A stretch of DNA of 64,000 nucleotides from contig JAEUUA010000025.1 of NCBI GenBank assembly GCA_016787755.1, positions 248,001 through 312,000 of the forward strand, written 5' to 3'. Of this stretch, positions 17,472 through 26,074 are shown piece by piece. This stretch comes from Cyclobacteriaceae bacterium. GTDB taxonomy: Bacteria; Bacteroidota; Bacteroidia; Cytophagales; Cyclobacteriaceae. Numbering within the stretch: the stretch's first letter is position 1; every line of letters starts with the position of its first letter. The notes beneath the pieces were generated by a model, which was given only the letters and a program-made list of their open reading frames with translations, was not told the DNA's origin and did not search any database. A program made the position numbers and the translations under genes.

Positions 17472-20400
17472 ATGGCTGAGTACACGAAAGACGAGATCAA
17501 GCGAATTGAAGAAAAATGGCGCAAAACCTGGGTGGAGAAAGAGGTTTATAAAGTATCGAATGATACCACCAAGCCTAAATACTATGTACTCGATATGTTC
17601 CCCTATCCTTCCGGGGCAGGCTTGCATGTGGGCCACCCGCTAGGGTACATCGCTTCTGATATCGTTGCCCGCTATAAACGGATAAAAGGATTTAACGTGC
17701 TGCACCCCATGGGCTTTGATGCCTTTGGCTTGCCTGCCGAACAATATGCCTTAGAGCATGGTATTCACCCGGCTGTATCTACAGCCGATAACATCAACAA
17801 TTTTAAAAGACAGTTGGGGAACATTGGTTTCTCGTATGATTGGAGTCGTGAAGTGCAAACGTGCGACCCAACCTATTACAAATGGACGCAATGGATCTTC
17901 CTGCAAATTTTTGATAGCTGGTTCAATCGCAAAAAAGAAAAAGCCGAACGCATTTCGGAATTGATTACGATTTTTGAAACGGAAGGAAATAAGAGTCATC
18001 CAATTCCAAATTCAAAATTCAAGATTCAGGAATTTAGCGCAGCTACCTGGAAAGCATATTCGGAAAGAGAGCAACAAGAGATCTTAATGGAATACCGCCT
18101 TGCTTACTTGGCTTACACCGATGTAAACTGGTGTGAAGCCTTAGGTACAGTGTTGGCCAACGATGAAGTAATCAATGGCGTAAGCTATCGCGGTGGATTT
18201 CCGGTTGTGAAAAAACAAATGCGCCAATGGAGCTTGCGCATTACAGAATATGCCGATCGGTTATTAAAAGGTCTTGACAAAATTGATTTCAGCGAATCGA
18301 TGAAAGAAATCCAGCGCAACTGGATTGGAAAAAGTGTGGGAGCGTTGATTAATTTTCAAATAAAGTCCGACCTCACCCCTAACCCCTCTCCAGAGGAGAG
18401 GGGAACAGACTCGGTTAAAGTTCGAAGCACCTCCCCTTCTCCTGTGGAGAAGGGGTCGGGGGATGAGGTCCATGCACAAGATTTTATTTTTACTACAGAT
18501 TCAAAGACCTGGAGTTCGTTAAAAGAAAATGCTCGCGAGAACCGAAAGAACCCAACCGAAGCCGAAGAAATATTATGGGAAGCGGTTAGAAACAATAGTC
18601 TGGGTTTTAAGTTTCGCAGGCAACACGCCATTAGCAGATTCATTATTGATTTCGTTTGTATCGAGAAAAAATTAGTTGTCGAGATTGATGGTGCCATCCA
18701 TGACAATCAAAAACAGGAAGACGAAGAACGAACCTCAATCCTAAACAATGAAGGATTTAAAGTTATTCGTTTCACAAACGAAGAAATATTAAGCAGTCTT
18801 CCAAACGTTTTACAAAAACTCAAATCGGAGCTCACCTCCCCCTCTCCTCTGGAGAGGGGGCCGGGGGGTGAGGTATTGACCGTCTTCACCACCCGCCCTG
18901 ACACCATCTTTGGCGTTGACTTTATGGTGATTGCTCCGGAGCATGAACTCGTAAAAAGAATAACTACGCCCGCGCAACAGAACGACATCGATGCCTACCT
19001 TAAGTATGTTGAAAGCAGAAGTGAAGTGGAACGCATGGCGGAAGTAAAGAAAATAACAGGTGCGTTTACCGGAGCTTATGCGGTTAACCCGTTTAATGGA
19101 AGAGAAATTCCGATCTGGATTAGTGAGTACGTGTTGGCTGGTTACGGAACCGGAGCCATCATGGCTGTGCCGTGTGGCGATGAACGCGATCATAAATTTG
19201 CGAAGCATTTTAAGTTGCCCATCACAAATATTATTGGTTCGCATTATAATGGTGAAGAAGCCAATGCTACCAAAGAAGCAATCCTTGAAAATTCAGATTT
19301 CCTCAACGGGATGGTGATGCACAAAGCCATTGATGTGGTAGCTACCAAACTGGAAGAAATGGGCATTGGCAAGCGACAGGTAAACTATAAAATGCGCGAT
19401 GCAGGTTGGAGTCGTCAGCGCTATTGGGGTGAGCCTTTCCCGGTTGTGTTCAAAGATGACATGCCGTATGCCATGAAGGAAAGTGAGTTACCATTGGAAC
19501 TTCCACCTTCTGATAACTTTAAGCCTTCGGGTAATGGCGAAGGACCGCTGGCTAACTTAACGGACTGGATAAATATTAGTGCAACCGAAAAGCGCGATTC
19601 AAACACGATGCCTACGCACGCAGGTGCAGCCTGGTATTTCTTGCGCTACATGGATCCGCACAATCCAAACGCTTTCGCGGATAAGAAAGCGTTGGACTAC
19701 TGGAACCAGGTGGATGTGTACATCGGAGGCTCTGAGCATGCAGTTGCGCATTTGTTGTATGCACGGCTTTGGACCAAAGTGCTTCACGACTTAGGCTACC
19801 TGAATTTTGATGAACCGTTTAAGAAGTTGATCAATCAGGGAAAGATTACAGGTGACTCAAGGTTTGTCTATAGACTAAGTTATAGCACTAATAATTCATC
19901 TGAAAACATTCCTCAAATTTTTGTATCGAAAGGAATTTGTGACAGAGGACCATTTGATAATGATAGTCCATTTATGCAATGCTTTTCCCAAATTTTAGAA
20001 AAACATTATATAAAGGGAGTTTATGAATTTACCCTTAAATCTCTTGAACAAGGATTGCATGTCGACATTTCAATAGTAAATGGATTAGAATTAGACTCTG
20101 AAGGATTCAAAAAGTGGAAACCTGACTTCGCGAATGCAGAATTTATTTTAGAAGATTCAGAAGGTAATCCTACAACTGATCCAACCAAAGGTAAGTACAT
20201 CTGCGGAAGCGCCATTGAAAAAATGAGTAAATCCTATTTCAATGTGGTTAACCCTGATCAGATAATTGACAACTACGGAGCCGATACCCTTCGCATGTAT
20301 GAAATGTTTTTGGGTCCATTGGAGCAATCTAAACCGTGGAGCACACAAGGTATTGATGGAGTGTTTAAATTTTTAAGACGCTTCTGGAATTTAATGCATG

Positions 20401-20903
20401 ATCAAAACGGTACTTTTAAAGTCAGCGATGCGGAGCCTACGCGCGATGAATTAAAAGTACTTCATAAAACACTTAAGAAAGTTGAACAGGATATTGAGAA
20501 TTTCTCGTTCAACACTTCCGTGAGTGAGTTTATGATTTGCGCCAACGAGTTATCAGCACTCAAATGTAACAAGCGTGTAATTCTTGAGCCGTTAGTAATC
20601 GCGCTCTCTCCTTTCGCCCCGCACATTACTGATGAGTTGTGGTCGTTGCTCGGTCATTCCGAGACTGTATTGAATACATCGTTCCCTAAATACGATGAAC
20701 AATATTTAATTGAAAGTTCATTCAGCTATCCAATCTCCATCAATGGAAAAGTTCGTGCTCAAATGGATTTTGGGTTGGACGTCTCCAAAGAAGAAATAGA
20801 GAAAACTGTGCTTGCTTCAGAAGTAGTAAAAAAATGGACCGAGGGAAAACCACCCAAGAAAGTAATTGTTGTGATTGGCAAGATTGTGAACGTGGTGTTG
20901 TAA
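17472..20903 (+). CDS. leuS: Leucyl-tRNA synthetase with in-frame DUF559 insertion
   Basis: 1143 residues, about 170 longer than it would be without the insert. It charges tRNA-Leu in the cytoplasm. The class I signatures are intact: HVGH at residues 52-55 and KMSKS at 917-921. The editing (CP1) region has the T-rich motif TTRPDT at 473-478. Residues about 300-467, just before that motif, are not LeuRS: they hold two arms of a palindromic repeat, a DUF559 (Vsr/endonuclease-like) domain at about 344-460, and a third palindrome arm. A further SKFKIQ-type repeat peptide lies at about 176-188. The long spacer before KMSKS (about 798-913) is normal in bacteroidete LeuRS. As LeuRS is essential and the frame is open, the enzyme presumably tolerates the insert, or the protein is processed; neither is shown here. 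Confidence 0.95.
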   Translation: MAEYTKDEIKRIEEKWRKTWVEKEVYKVSNDTTKPKYYVLDMFPYPSGAGLHVGHPLGYIASDIVARYKRIKGFNVLHPMGFDAFGLPAEQYALEHGIHPAVSTADNINNFKRQLGNIGFSYDWSREVQTCDPTYYKWTQWIFLQIFDSWFNRKKEKAERISELITIFETEGNKSHPIPNSKFKIQEFSAATWKAYSEREQQEILMEYRLAYLAYTDVNWCEALGTVLANDEVINGVSYRGGFPVVKKQMRQWSLRITEYADRLLKGLDKIDFSESMKEIQRNWIGKSVGALINFQIKSDLTPNPSPEERGTDSVKVRSTSPSPVEKGSGDEVHAQDFIFTTDSKTWSSLKENARENRKNPTEAEEILWEAVRNNSLGFKFRRQHAISRFIIDFVCIEKKLVVEIDGAIHDNQKQEDEERTSILNNEGFKVIRFTNEEILSSLPNVLQKLKSELTSPSPLERGPGGEVLTVFTTRPDTIFGVDFMVIAPEHELVKRITTPAQQNDIDAYLKYVESRSEVERMAEVKKITGAFTGAYAVNPFNGREIPIWISEYVLAGYGTGAIMAVPCGDERDHKFAKHFKLPITNIIGSHYNGEEANATKEAILENSDFLNGMVMHKAIDVVATKLEEMGIGKRQVNYKMRDAGWSRQRYWGEPFPVVFKDDMPYAMKESELPLELPPSDNFKPSGNGEGPLANLTDWINISATEKRDSNTMPTHAGAAWYFLRYMDPHNPNAFADKKALDYWNQVDVYIGGSEHAVAHLLYARLWTKVLHDLGYLNFDEPFKKLINQGKITGDSRFVYRLSYSTNNSSENIPQIFVSKGICDRGPFDNDSPFMQCFSQILEKHYIKGVYEFTLKSLEQGLHVDISIVNGLELDSEGFKKWKPDFANAEFILEDSEGNPTTDPTKGKYICGSAIEKMSKSYFNVVNPDQIIDNYGADTLRMYEMFLGPLEQSKPWSTQGIDGVFKFLRRFWNLMHDQNGTFKVSDAEPTRDELKVLHKTLKKVEQDIENFSFNTSVSEFMICANELSALKCNKRVILEPLVIALSPFAPHITDELWSLLGHSETVLNTSFPKYDEQYLIESSFSYPISINGKVRAQMDFGLDVSKEEIEKTVLASEVVKKWTEGKPPKKVIVVIGKIVNVVL
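17998..18035. repeat. AT-rich SKFKIQ-type repeat read in frame within leuS
   Basis: About 38 bases built of near-repeats of AATTC and AAATTC, encoding PNSKFKIQEF inside LeuRS (residues about 176-188). The same word composition occurs in a plain intergenic spot at 23849-23893, where the reverse strand also reads KFKIQ. This segment falls where LeuRS family members vary in length. Confidence 0.5.
18371..18468. repeat. Palindromic repeat pair, left flank of DUF559 insertion
   Basis: Two related arms: CCTCACCCCTAACCCCTCTC at the left (18371-18403) and its imperfect inverse ending GGGGGATGAGG at the right (18430-18468), so the whole behaves as a roughly 98-base inverted repeat. It is translated in frame as LTPNPSPEERG... 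and SPSPVEKGSGDEV. Confidence 0.75.
18831..18873. repeat. Palindromic repeat, right flank of DUF559 insertion
   Basis: A nearly perfect palindrome with arms CTCACC...CCCCCTCTCC and GGAGAGGGGG...GGTGAG. It is read in frame as LTSPSPLERGPGGEV, just before the LeuRS editing motif. Confidence 0.8.
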
Positions 20904-20922
20904 TTTACCTATCCGAATATAA

Positions 20923-20948
20923 AAAGCCCTTCTTGTCGAAAGGGCTTT
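20923..20948. terminator. Bidirectional intrinsic terminator between leuS and the ceramidase-like gene
   Basis: Stem AAAGCCCTT / AAGGGCTTT with an 8-base loop, followed by a T-rich run on the plus strand and preceded by an A-rich run, so it can end transcription from both convergent genes. Confidence 0.85.
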
Positions 20949-20972
20949 CTTTTATTATTTGCAACAATTCTT

Positions 20973-22373
20973 CTATTTAAGAAACTCTTTGGGCATCAGT
21001 TCATGAATAGTCTTCATGATTCGTTCTTCGGTGTCTTCAGTGAGACGCGAAGGATGATTGTAGTACGGCATGGAACCGTCTACTTCATAACCACCTTCGG
21101 TAAATAATCTTTTAGATGCGATGTAGATAGAGACATCATTTGAATACGCATTGACCCATATTTTATCTTTGCTAAACTCACGCTTGATGCGTAGACTATA
21201 ATCCACCACCACTTCTCCACCGAGAAATACAATCGCCAGTTGCTTTCCAAAACTCCATATACAAATAGGATACGACAGGGTAGTAGAAATGGAACCGCCA
21301 CGAGCCAGTATCGAAAGACTATTTCTTGCATACAATCCCTGCGCTGCTTCCAGTTTCGATTGCTCAACAAATTCCTTTGCATCGGGCACATGCAAAAAGG
21401 TGAGATCCACCTTCTTCATTTTTCCTACCGGAATTGAATTTAGTGTTGCAAACTTATTGTTGGTGAGGAGCCTGGCGATTTCTTTTGTAATCATTACCGC
21501 ATGTTGACTGACGTGTTTAAATTCCCCACGGGGCGTAGGGTTGGCATCCCCGGCACAACCAAGAGCTACCATCGCTATAGCGCCTGGATATTTTTCTTCT
21601 AACATTTGCTGTGCCGAACCCATCCAATCACCATGAACGAAGTTGTGTTCTGGTACTAAGGTAGTGCCATGACACGCATAATTAAGCAGCAACGCAATGG
21701 TTTTTCCTTGCTGATCGGTAGCGCGTAGTACCGGCATATTATTATCCACCGGGCCATCAGGAGTTTCACCAAAATCTTTCCATTTGCCATTCTCTAACAC
21801 TCTTCGGTTCATGGCAAAGGTGACATTGCCCATAGCCCAACTTAACTTACCCGGTGTTTTCAACTTATGGGCATCGACAACCAGCTTCTCCAGTTTGTTC
21901 AGCAAATTATCACGGTAGATTTTTACATCTGCCAGTTGAACAGGAGGAAGCGTGGCACCAAAAATATTAAGTAACACTCCGGTCTCTGGACCATTATGCG
22001 TATGCGTAGCAGACACTACCAATTGCGCGCGATCTTTCAATCCGATCTTGGCTTTAAGTCGTGTAAATAATTCATCGGCAAAAAAGCCGGGGAAGCCAAC
22101 CAGATCGAGGGTAATCCACACCATCGGTTGCTTTCCTTTTTTATCAAGCACCAATACCTTGCCCCAAAGTTTTTGTTCTACGCTGTCATACACTTTTGTG
22201 CGATTGCCATATCCCGTGAGGCGAACCGGGTATTCGGGTGTAATATCAACGCGGCCAGTGCCGATCTCCATTATTGCTATCTCTTTTCGCTCTGCCTGAT
22301 TAAAAGAAATCAAAATAAACAGTATAGCTACTGCAATAAAACAGGCAAGAATGGTTTTTCTAGTGGCAAACAT
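20973..22373 (-). CDS. Neutral/alkaline ceramidase-like protein
   Basis: About 466 residues from the ATG at 22373, which puts a membrane anchor or signal helix (TILACFIAVAILFILISF) at the N-terminus. The sequence MEIGTGRVDITPEYPVRLTGYG and the zinc-binding SATHTHNGPE motif are those of the neutral/alkaline non-lysosomal ceramidase N-terminal domain; further histidines appear in NYACHGTTL. Such enzymes hydrolyse N-acyl-sphingosines, but many bacterial members are uncharacterised and act on other amides. The protein lacks the C-terminal Ig-like domain of true ceramidases. It sits between intact leuS and a decayed leuS 3' fragment. Confidence 0.82.
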   Translation of the reverse strand: MFATRKTILACFIAVAILFILISFNQAERKEIAIMEIGTGRVDITPEYPVRLTGYGNRTKVYDSVEQKLWGKVLVLDKKGKQPMVWITLDLVGFPGFFADELFTRLKAKIGLKDRAQLVVSATHTHNGPETGVLLNIFGATLPPVQLADVKIYRDNLLNKLEKLVVDAHKLKTPGKLSWAMGNVTFAMNRRVLENGKWKDFGETPDGPVDNNMPVLRATDQQGKTIALLLNYACHGTTLVPEHNFVHGDWMGSAQQMLEEKYPGAIAMVALGCAGDANPTPRGEFKHVSQHAVMITKEIARLLTNNKFATLNSIPVGKMKKVDLTFLHVPDAKEFVEQSKLEAAQGLYARNSLSILARGGSISTTLSYPICIWSFGKQLAIVFLGGEVVVDYSLRIKREFSKDKIWVNAYSNDVSIYIASKRLFTEGGYEVDGSMPYYNHPSRLTEDTEERIMKTIHELMPKEFLK

Positions 22374-22849
22374 AATCACTATGGATATGCTTATTGATTT
22401 AAAATCACATCGCAATGTAACGAACCCCGATGACTTGGTGAATTATTCGGGCAGACAGCTTACCACAAAACCTATCCGAAAAGGGACCTCTTGTAAATTA
22501 AAACTAAACTCTTAGACTAATCCCTTTGCCTTCATAGAATTTTACAATTCTGATAACCCATCTTTATATGTTGTATGTTTCAAAGAAAGAAATAGAAAAA
22601 ACAGTTTTTGCCTCAGAGGTCGTACAAAGTAGAGGGAAGCAAATCCTCCCAAGCAGGTAATTGTTGTGATTGGCGAGAATGCGAACGTGGTGCTATAAAG
22701 AACCTAAAGAAGTCCGAAAATTGAAGAGTCAGAAGTCCTAAAGTTGGCATAACCAGACAACCTTATAGACTTCCGGACTATTAGACTTTCAGACTATTGA
22801 TCCCAGTTACAAATCATTAACTTAGTGCGTTTATTAAAGTCTAAATCGC
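22374..22849. other. Intergenic region with leuS remnant and inverted short repeats
   Basis: About 476 bases with no intact gene. Apart from the leuS fragment, 22709-22800 holds GACT-rich short repeats (GTCCG, CAGAAGTCC, ACTTCCGGACTATTAGAC) that partly form an inverted pair. The fabH promoter must lie in the last part. Confidence 0.6.
22577..22698 (+). pseudogene. leuS: Decayed 3' fragment of a second leuS
   Basis: 122 bases that align along their length with the last 123 bases of leuS (20781-20903), including the final TGATTGGC and GAACGTGGTG blocks. The frame is broken by net loss of one base and an early stop. In the first 16 codons, 9 of 11 differences are silent third-position changes, so most divergence happened while the sequence still encoded protein. 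The rest of the gene is missing. Confidence 0.85.
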
Positions 22850-23848
22850 ATGCGCTATTCAAAAATTGTAGGACTGGGTCATCATGTTCCTGAAACGGTT
22901 GTCACTAATGCACAGCTTAGTAGTTTGATGGATACCACTGATGAATGGATTACTGAACGCACCGGCATAAAGGAACGAAGGTGGATTGATCCAGCAAAAG
23001 ATACCGTTGCCAATATGGCTGCTAAAGCCACTCGTCTGGCGCTTGAGCGAGCTAAGCTTAATGAAAAAGATATTGAGTTCATTGTATTTGCTACCATTAC
23101 TCCCGATTATTTCTTTCCAGGTTCAGGTGTGTTATTACAGCGTGAATTAGGCTTGGAAAGCATTGGCGCGTTAGACATACGCAATGCTTGTTCAGGTTTT
23201 ATTTACGCCCTCTCGGTGGCGGATCAATTTATCAAGTCAGGAATGTATAAAACTATTTTAGTAGTAGGTGCGGAGATTCAGTCTACCGCGATAGACGCAA
23301 CTACTCGTGGTCGCAATACAGCAGTTATTTTTGCCGATGGAGCCGGTGCGGCTATTCTACAGCCTACGGACAAAGCAGGAATCCTTTCAACACATTTGCA
23401 TTCTGATGGTCGCTTTGCAGAAGAATTGTATGTACGTGATCCTGGCAGTAGCCGAACCCGCGAGGAAAGGCAACCTGAACAAATTCTGGATACCACACAC
23501 TTTAAAGTAGTGATGAATGGCAGCCAGGTTTTTAAACATGCTGTTGTCCGGTTTATGGAAGTAATCAAAGAAGCGCTGGATGCCAACGGAATGGAAAAAG
23601 AAGAGATTAGTTTATTGATTCCCCATCAGGCAAACTTACGCATCAGTCAATTCATTCAACAAAAAATGGAGCTCCCCGATTCGAAAGTGTACAATAATAT
23701 CATGCGCTATGGAAACACCACAGCCGCGTCTATTCCTATTGCAATGAGCGAAGCCTGGGCGGAGGGAAGAATCAAAGAAAATGACGTAATTTGTTTAGCT
23801 GCCTTTGGAAGTGGTTTTACATGGGCATCGGCATTGATCCGTTGGTAA
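22850..23848 (+). CDS. fabH: 3-oxoacyl-ACP synthase III
   Basis: 332 residues, the usual length. FabH starts fatty acid synthesis by condensing acetyl-CoA (or a branched starter) with malonyl-ACP. The catalytic triad is visible: Cys in NACSGFIYAL, His in IPHQANLRI and Asn in YGNTTAASIPI, and the N-terminus has the family start IVGLGHHVPETVVTN. Bacteroidota usually have several FabH-like enzymes, so this may be a starter-specific paralogue. It is followed by a small conserved ORF. Confidence 0.92.
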   Translation: MRYSKIVGLGHHVPETVVTNAQLSSLMDTTDEWITERTGIKERRWIDPAKDTVANMAAKATRLALERAKLNEKDIEFIVFATITPDYFFPGSGVLLQRELGLESIGALDIRNACSGFIYALSVADQFIKSGMYKTILVVGAEIQSTAIDATTRGRNTAVIFADGAGAAILQPTDKAGILSTHLHSDGRFAEELYVRDPGSSRTREERQPEQILDTTHFKVVMNGSQVFKHAVVRFMEVIKEALDANGMEKEEISLLIPHQANLRISQFIQQKMELPDSKVYNNIMRYGNTTAASIPIAMSEAWAEGRIKENDVICLAAFGSGFTWASALIRW

Positions 23849-23893
23849 TCAAAATTCGGAATTGGTTTTTGAATCTTGAACTTTAAATTTTGA
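23849..23893. repeat. AT-rich SKFKIQ-type repeat, intergenic
   Basis: A TCAAAATT...AATTTTGA inverted pair with internal TTGAATCTTGAAC. It has the same composition as the segment read in frame in leuS at 17998-18035. Confidence 0.4.
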
Positions 23894-23902
23894 CTGAGTA
23901 AC

Positions 23903-24127
23903 ATGAAAACAACCGCCTATAACCCCAGCACGCTTGAAGTTGACTTTGCCAATGCACTTACCATTCTTCAAAAAGAAATAGAAAGACATCTTCAGCATAA
24001 TAAAATTGTTAAAGTTGAAGCCAACATTGCACGCGATAATCCGATGGTGAAATTCAACTTGATTGATAATGATGGCGACCCTCATGAAATTGTAGTTCGC
24101 ATTGTACAAATCCCCGATAAGTTTTAA
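23903..24127 (+). CDS. Small conserved hypothetical protein
   Basis: 74 residues: an N-terminal helix (LEVDFANALTILQKEIERHL) followed by a beta-hairpin-like part (VKVEANIARDNPMVKFNLIDNDGDPHEIVVRIVQIPDKF). Codon use is coherent and it fills the space between fabH and the permease gene. No function is recognised. The small alpha/beta layout suggests a soluble cytoplasmic protein. Confidence 0.65.
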   Translation: MKTTAYNPSTLEVDFANALTILQKEIERHLQHNKIVKVEANIARDNPMVKFNLIDNDGDPHEIVVRIVQIPDKF

Positions 24128-24156
24128 ATCTTTTTGATCATCAAAAACAACTAAGC

Positions 24157-25473
24157 GTGTCCTTCCTCATCGTAGTACTTAGCATTGTATTCCTTGTTGT
24201 ATTGATTTCTTACTTTAAGGTCAATCCCTTTCTTGCCTTCTTAATTGTTTCAATTATCTGCGGCTTATCCCTTGGAATAAATCCTGCTGACATGGAAAGT
24301 ACTATCCATAAAGGTATGGGTGATATGCTTGGCTCACTCATCATCGTAATCTTAGCGGGCTCAATGTTGGGAAAATTAGTAGCCGAAACAGGAGCTGCAC
24401 AAAAAATTGCTACCAGCTTGATGACAATTTTTGGTCAAACCTATTTACAAATAGCGTTGATGATTACAGGCTTCATTATTGGTATTCCTCTATTTTACAA
24501 TGTTGGGTTTGTGTTGGTGTTTCCCCTGATAGCGTCTGTTGTGTATCGGTATAAACTGCCTGCCCTTTTCATTGGCATGCCTATGATTACAGCCCTTTCG
24601 GTAACGCATGGCTTTCTTCCTCCACATCCATCACCTTCTGCTTTAGTTGCACAACTCAATGCCAGTATGAGCGTTACACTTTTGTATGGAGTGATCATTG
24701 CAATACCAACTGTGCTGATTGCCGGGCTTCTATTCTCAAAAACTGTTAAAAATATCCCGGCAACAGTTTTAAAAACTTTTCAAAAGGAAGGTCTGCCGGA
24801 GGATCAACTACCAGGGCTTTTCAACAGCATGATGACCTCGTTGTTGCCGGTATTGCTACTCGGTGCGATGAGTTTAATCGATTTTTCAATTGATGAAGGC
24901 TCCTCTGTTAAAGACCTCACTAAGTTTTTAAGCGGCTCTTCTATTGTTATGCTAATTTCATTAATCATTGGCACCTATACATTAGGTATTAGCCGGGGGT
25001 TAAAGGTTTCATACCTGATGGATATTTACGCTGATTCGATCAAGGACGTAATGATGATTATTTTAATCATCGGGGGCGCTGGAGCACTAAAACAAACCTT
25101 AATTCAAAGTGGTGTGGATAAAGAGATTGGCAATTTGTTGGATGGATTAAATACTCATCCCTTAATTCTTGGCTGGTTGATTGCTGGTGCAATCCGCGTG
25201 TGCGTTGGCTCAGCAACAGTAGCCGGCCTTACTGCCGCAGGAATAGTGGCTCCCTTGTTAGTTTCCAATCCTGAAGTAAATCCAAGCCTGATGGTGTTAG
25301 CAGTAGGTGCCGGAAGTTTAATGTTTTCACATGTCAATGATTCCGGCTTTTGGTTGTTCAAAGAATATTTCAATCTTAGCATCAAGGACACGATCCGATC
25401 GTGGTCACTTATGGAAACCATTGTAGCAGTTTGCGGACTAGTCGGGGTGATGATCATTAATTCGTTTTTATAA
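24157..25473 (+). CDS. GntP family permease
   Basis: 438 residues with about 12 transmembrane segments. HGFLPPHPSPSALVAQLNA and GSATVAGLTAAGIVAPL are typical of the GntP family of proton-coupled gluconate, glycerate and related hydroxy-acid importers. The start is a GTG at 24157. It is the first gene of a run of same-strand catabolic genes to 31070, so it is likely the importer for their substrate, possibly a hydroxy-acid or hydroxy-amino acid. Confidence 0.88.
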   Translation: MSFLIVVLSIVFLVVLISYFKVNPFLAFLIVSIICGLSLGINPADMESTIHKGMGDMLGSLIIVILAGSMLGKLVAETGAAQKIATSLMTIFGQTYLQIALMITGFIIGIPLFYNVGFVLVFPLIASVVYRYKLPALFIGMPMITALSVTHGFLPPHPSPSALVAQLNASMSVTLLYGVIIAIPTVLIAGLLFSKTVKNIPATVLKTFQKEGLPEDQLPGLFNSMMTSLLPVLLLGAMSLIDFSIDEGSSVKDLTKFLSGSSIVMLISLIIGTYTLGISRGLKVSYLMDIYADSIKDVMMIILIIGGAGALKQTLIQSGVDKEIGNLLDGLNTHPLILGWLIAGAIRVCVGSATVAGLTAAGIVAPLLVSNPEVNPSLMVLAVGAGSLMFSHVNDSGFWLFKEYFNLSIKDTIRSWSLMETIVAVCGLVGVMIINSFL

Positions 25474-25544
25474 GGTGAATGCAATAAGCCAATATCTCCT
25501 TCCAATTAAATCTTAAACAAAATCCTATAACCCTCTGAGTCTTT

Positions 25545-26015
25545 ATGAACAACCTTACCCCCGATCAACGTTTCCAACAATTAAACTTAACACTCCCACC
25601 GCCCCCCACTCCACTGGGTGTGTATAAGCCATTTTTGATTGTTGATAAGTTTGTCTATGTCTCCGGGCATGGTACCGTCAAAGAAGATCGCAGTTTAATT
25701 GTTGGTAAGGTAGGTGTAGATCTGAATGCAGAAGAAGCCAAGTTGGCTGCGCAACAAGTTGGACTTGCCATATTAGCCACACTGAAATCTAACCTTGGGA
25801 CCTTAAACAAAATTAAGCGCGTAATAAAAGTGCTCGGCATGGTGAATGCCGTGCCTGAATTTGAACGCCATCCATTTGTTATCAATGGATGTAGTGAATT
25901 GTTTGCCAAAGTGTGGGGTTCTGATAACGGGGTTGGTGTGCGCAGTGCTGTGGGCATGGGCTCACTGCCGGATAATATTCCCGTGGAGATTGAAGCAATG
26001 TTTGAACTTGTCTAA
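25545..26015 (+). CDS. RidA/YjgF family protein
   Basis: 156 residues. FVYVSGHGTV and the C-terminal LPDNIPVEIEAMFEL match the RidA/YER057c/UK114 family, whose members hydrolyse reactive enamine/imine intermediates made by PLP enzymes. The next gene encodes a PLP enzyme, which fits. The spacing to that gene is 59 bases with a weak inverted repeat (26034-26051). The conserved arginine of archetypal RidA is not obvious, so it may be a divergent subgroup. Confidence 0.85.
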   Translation: MNNLTPDQRFQQLNLTLPPPPTPLGVYKPFLIVDKFVYVSGHGTVKEDRSLIVGKVGVDLNAEEAKLAAQQVGLAILATLKSNLGTLNKIKRVIKVLGMVNAVPEFERHPFVINGCSELFAKVWGSDNGVGVRSAVGMGSLPDNIPVEIEAMFELV

Positions 26016-26074
26016 TTGACGGTTGACAACTTATCAATTGACAAATTGATTGTCAGCTTAAGAATCCAAAAATA

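Larger units (their letters stand above)
18371..18873 (+). mobile_element. DUF559 nuclease-like unit bounded by palindromic repeats, inside leuS
   Basis: About 500 bases between the LeuRS segments IGKSVGALINFQIKS and LTVFTTRPDT. It carries repeat arms on both ends and a DUF559 domain in the leuS frame. The domain has the usual order: LKENARENRKNPTEAEEILW, then FKFRRQHAISRFIIDFVC (Asp393 of LeuRS), LVVEIDGAIHD (Glu404, Asp406) and GFKVIRFTNEEIL. Asp and Glu-x-Asp form the likely metal site of this restriction-endonuclease-like fold. There is no separate start codon for it, so it is made as part of LeuRS. Whether it moves by itself is inference from the flanking repeats. Confidence 0.7.

Noticed and set aside
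17304..17636. 110-codon antisense frame over the start of leuS
   Set aside because: It is the complement of leuS coding sequence and has no independent support.
18356..18988. Antisense frames across the DUF559 insertion
   Set aside because: The palindromic repeats lack stops in many frames, so long antisense frames are expected. The sense frame carries the recognisable domain.
19866..20210. Second apparent extra segment in LeuRS before KMSKS
   Set aside because: Bacteroidete LeuRS normally have a long, variable spacer here (with motifs like KYICG and EKMSKS), so this is not counted as an insertion.
26034..26051. Short ATCAATT/AATTGAT hairpin between RidA and the PLP enzyme genes
   Set aside because: Weak AT stem with no T-run; both genes likely stay in one transcript.
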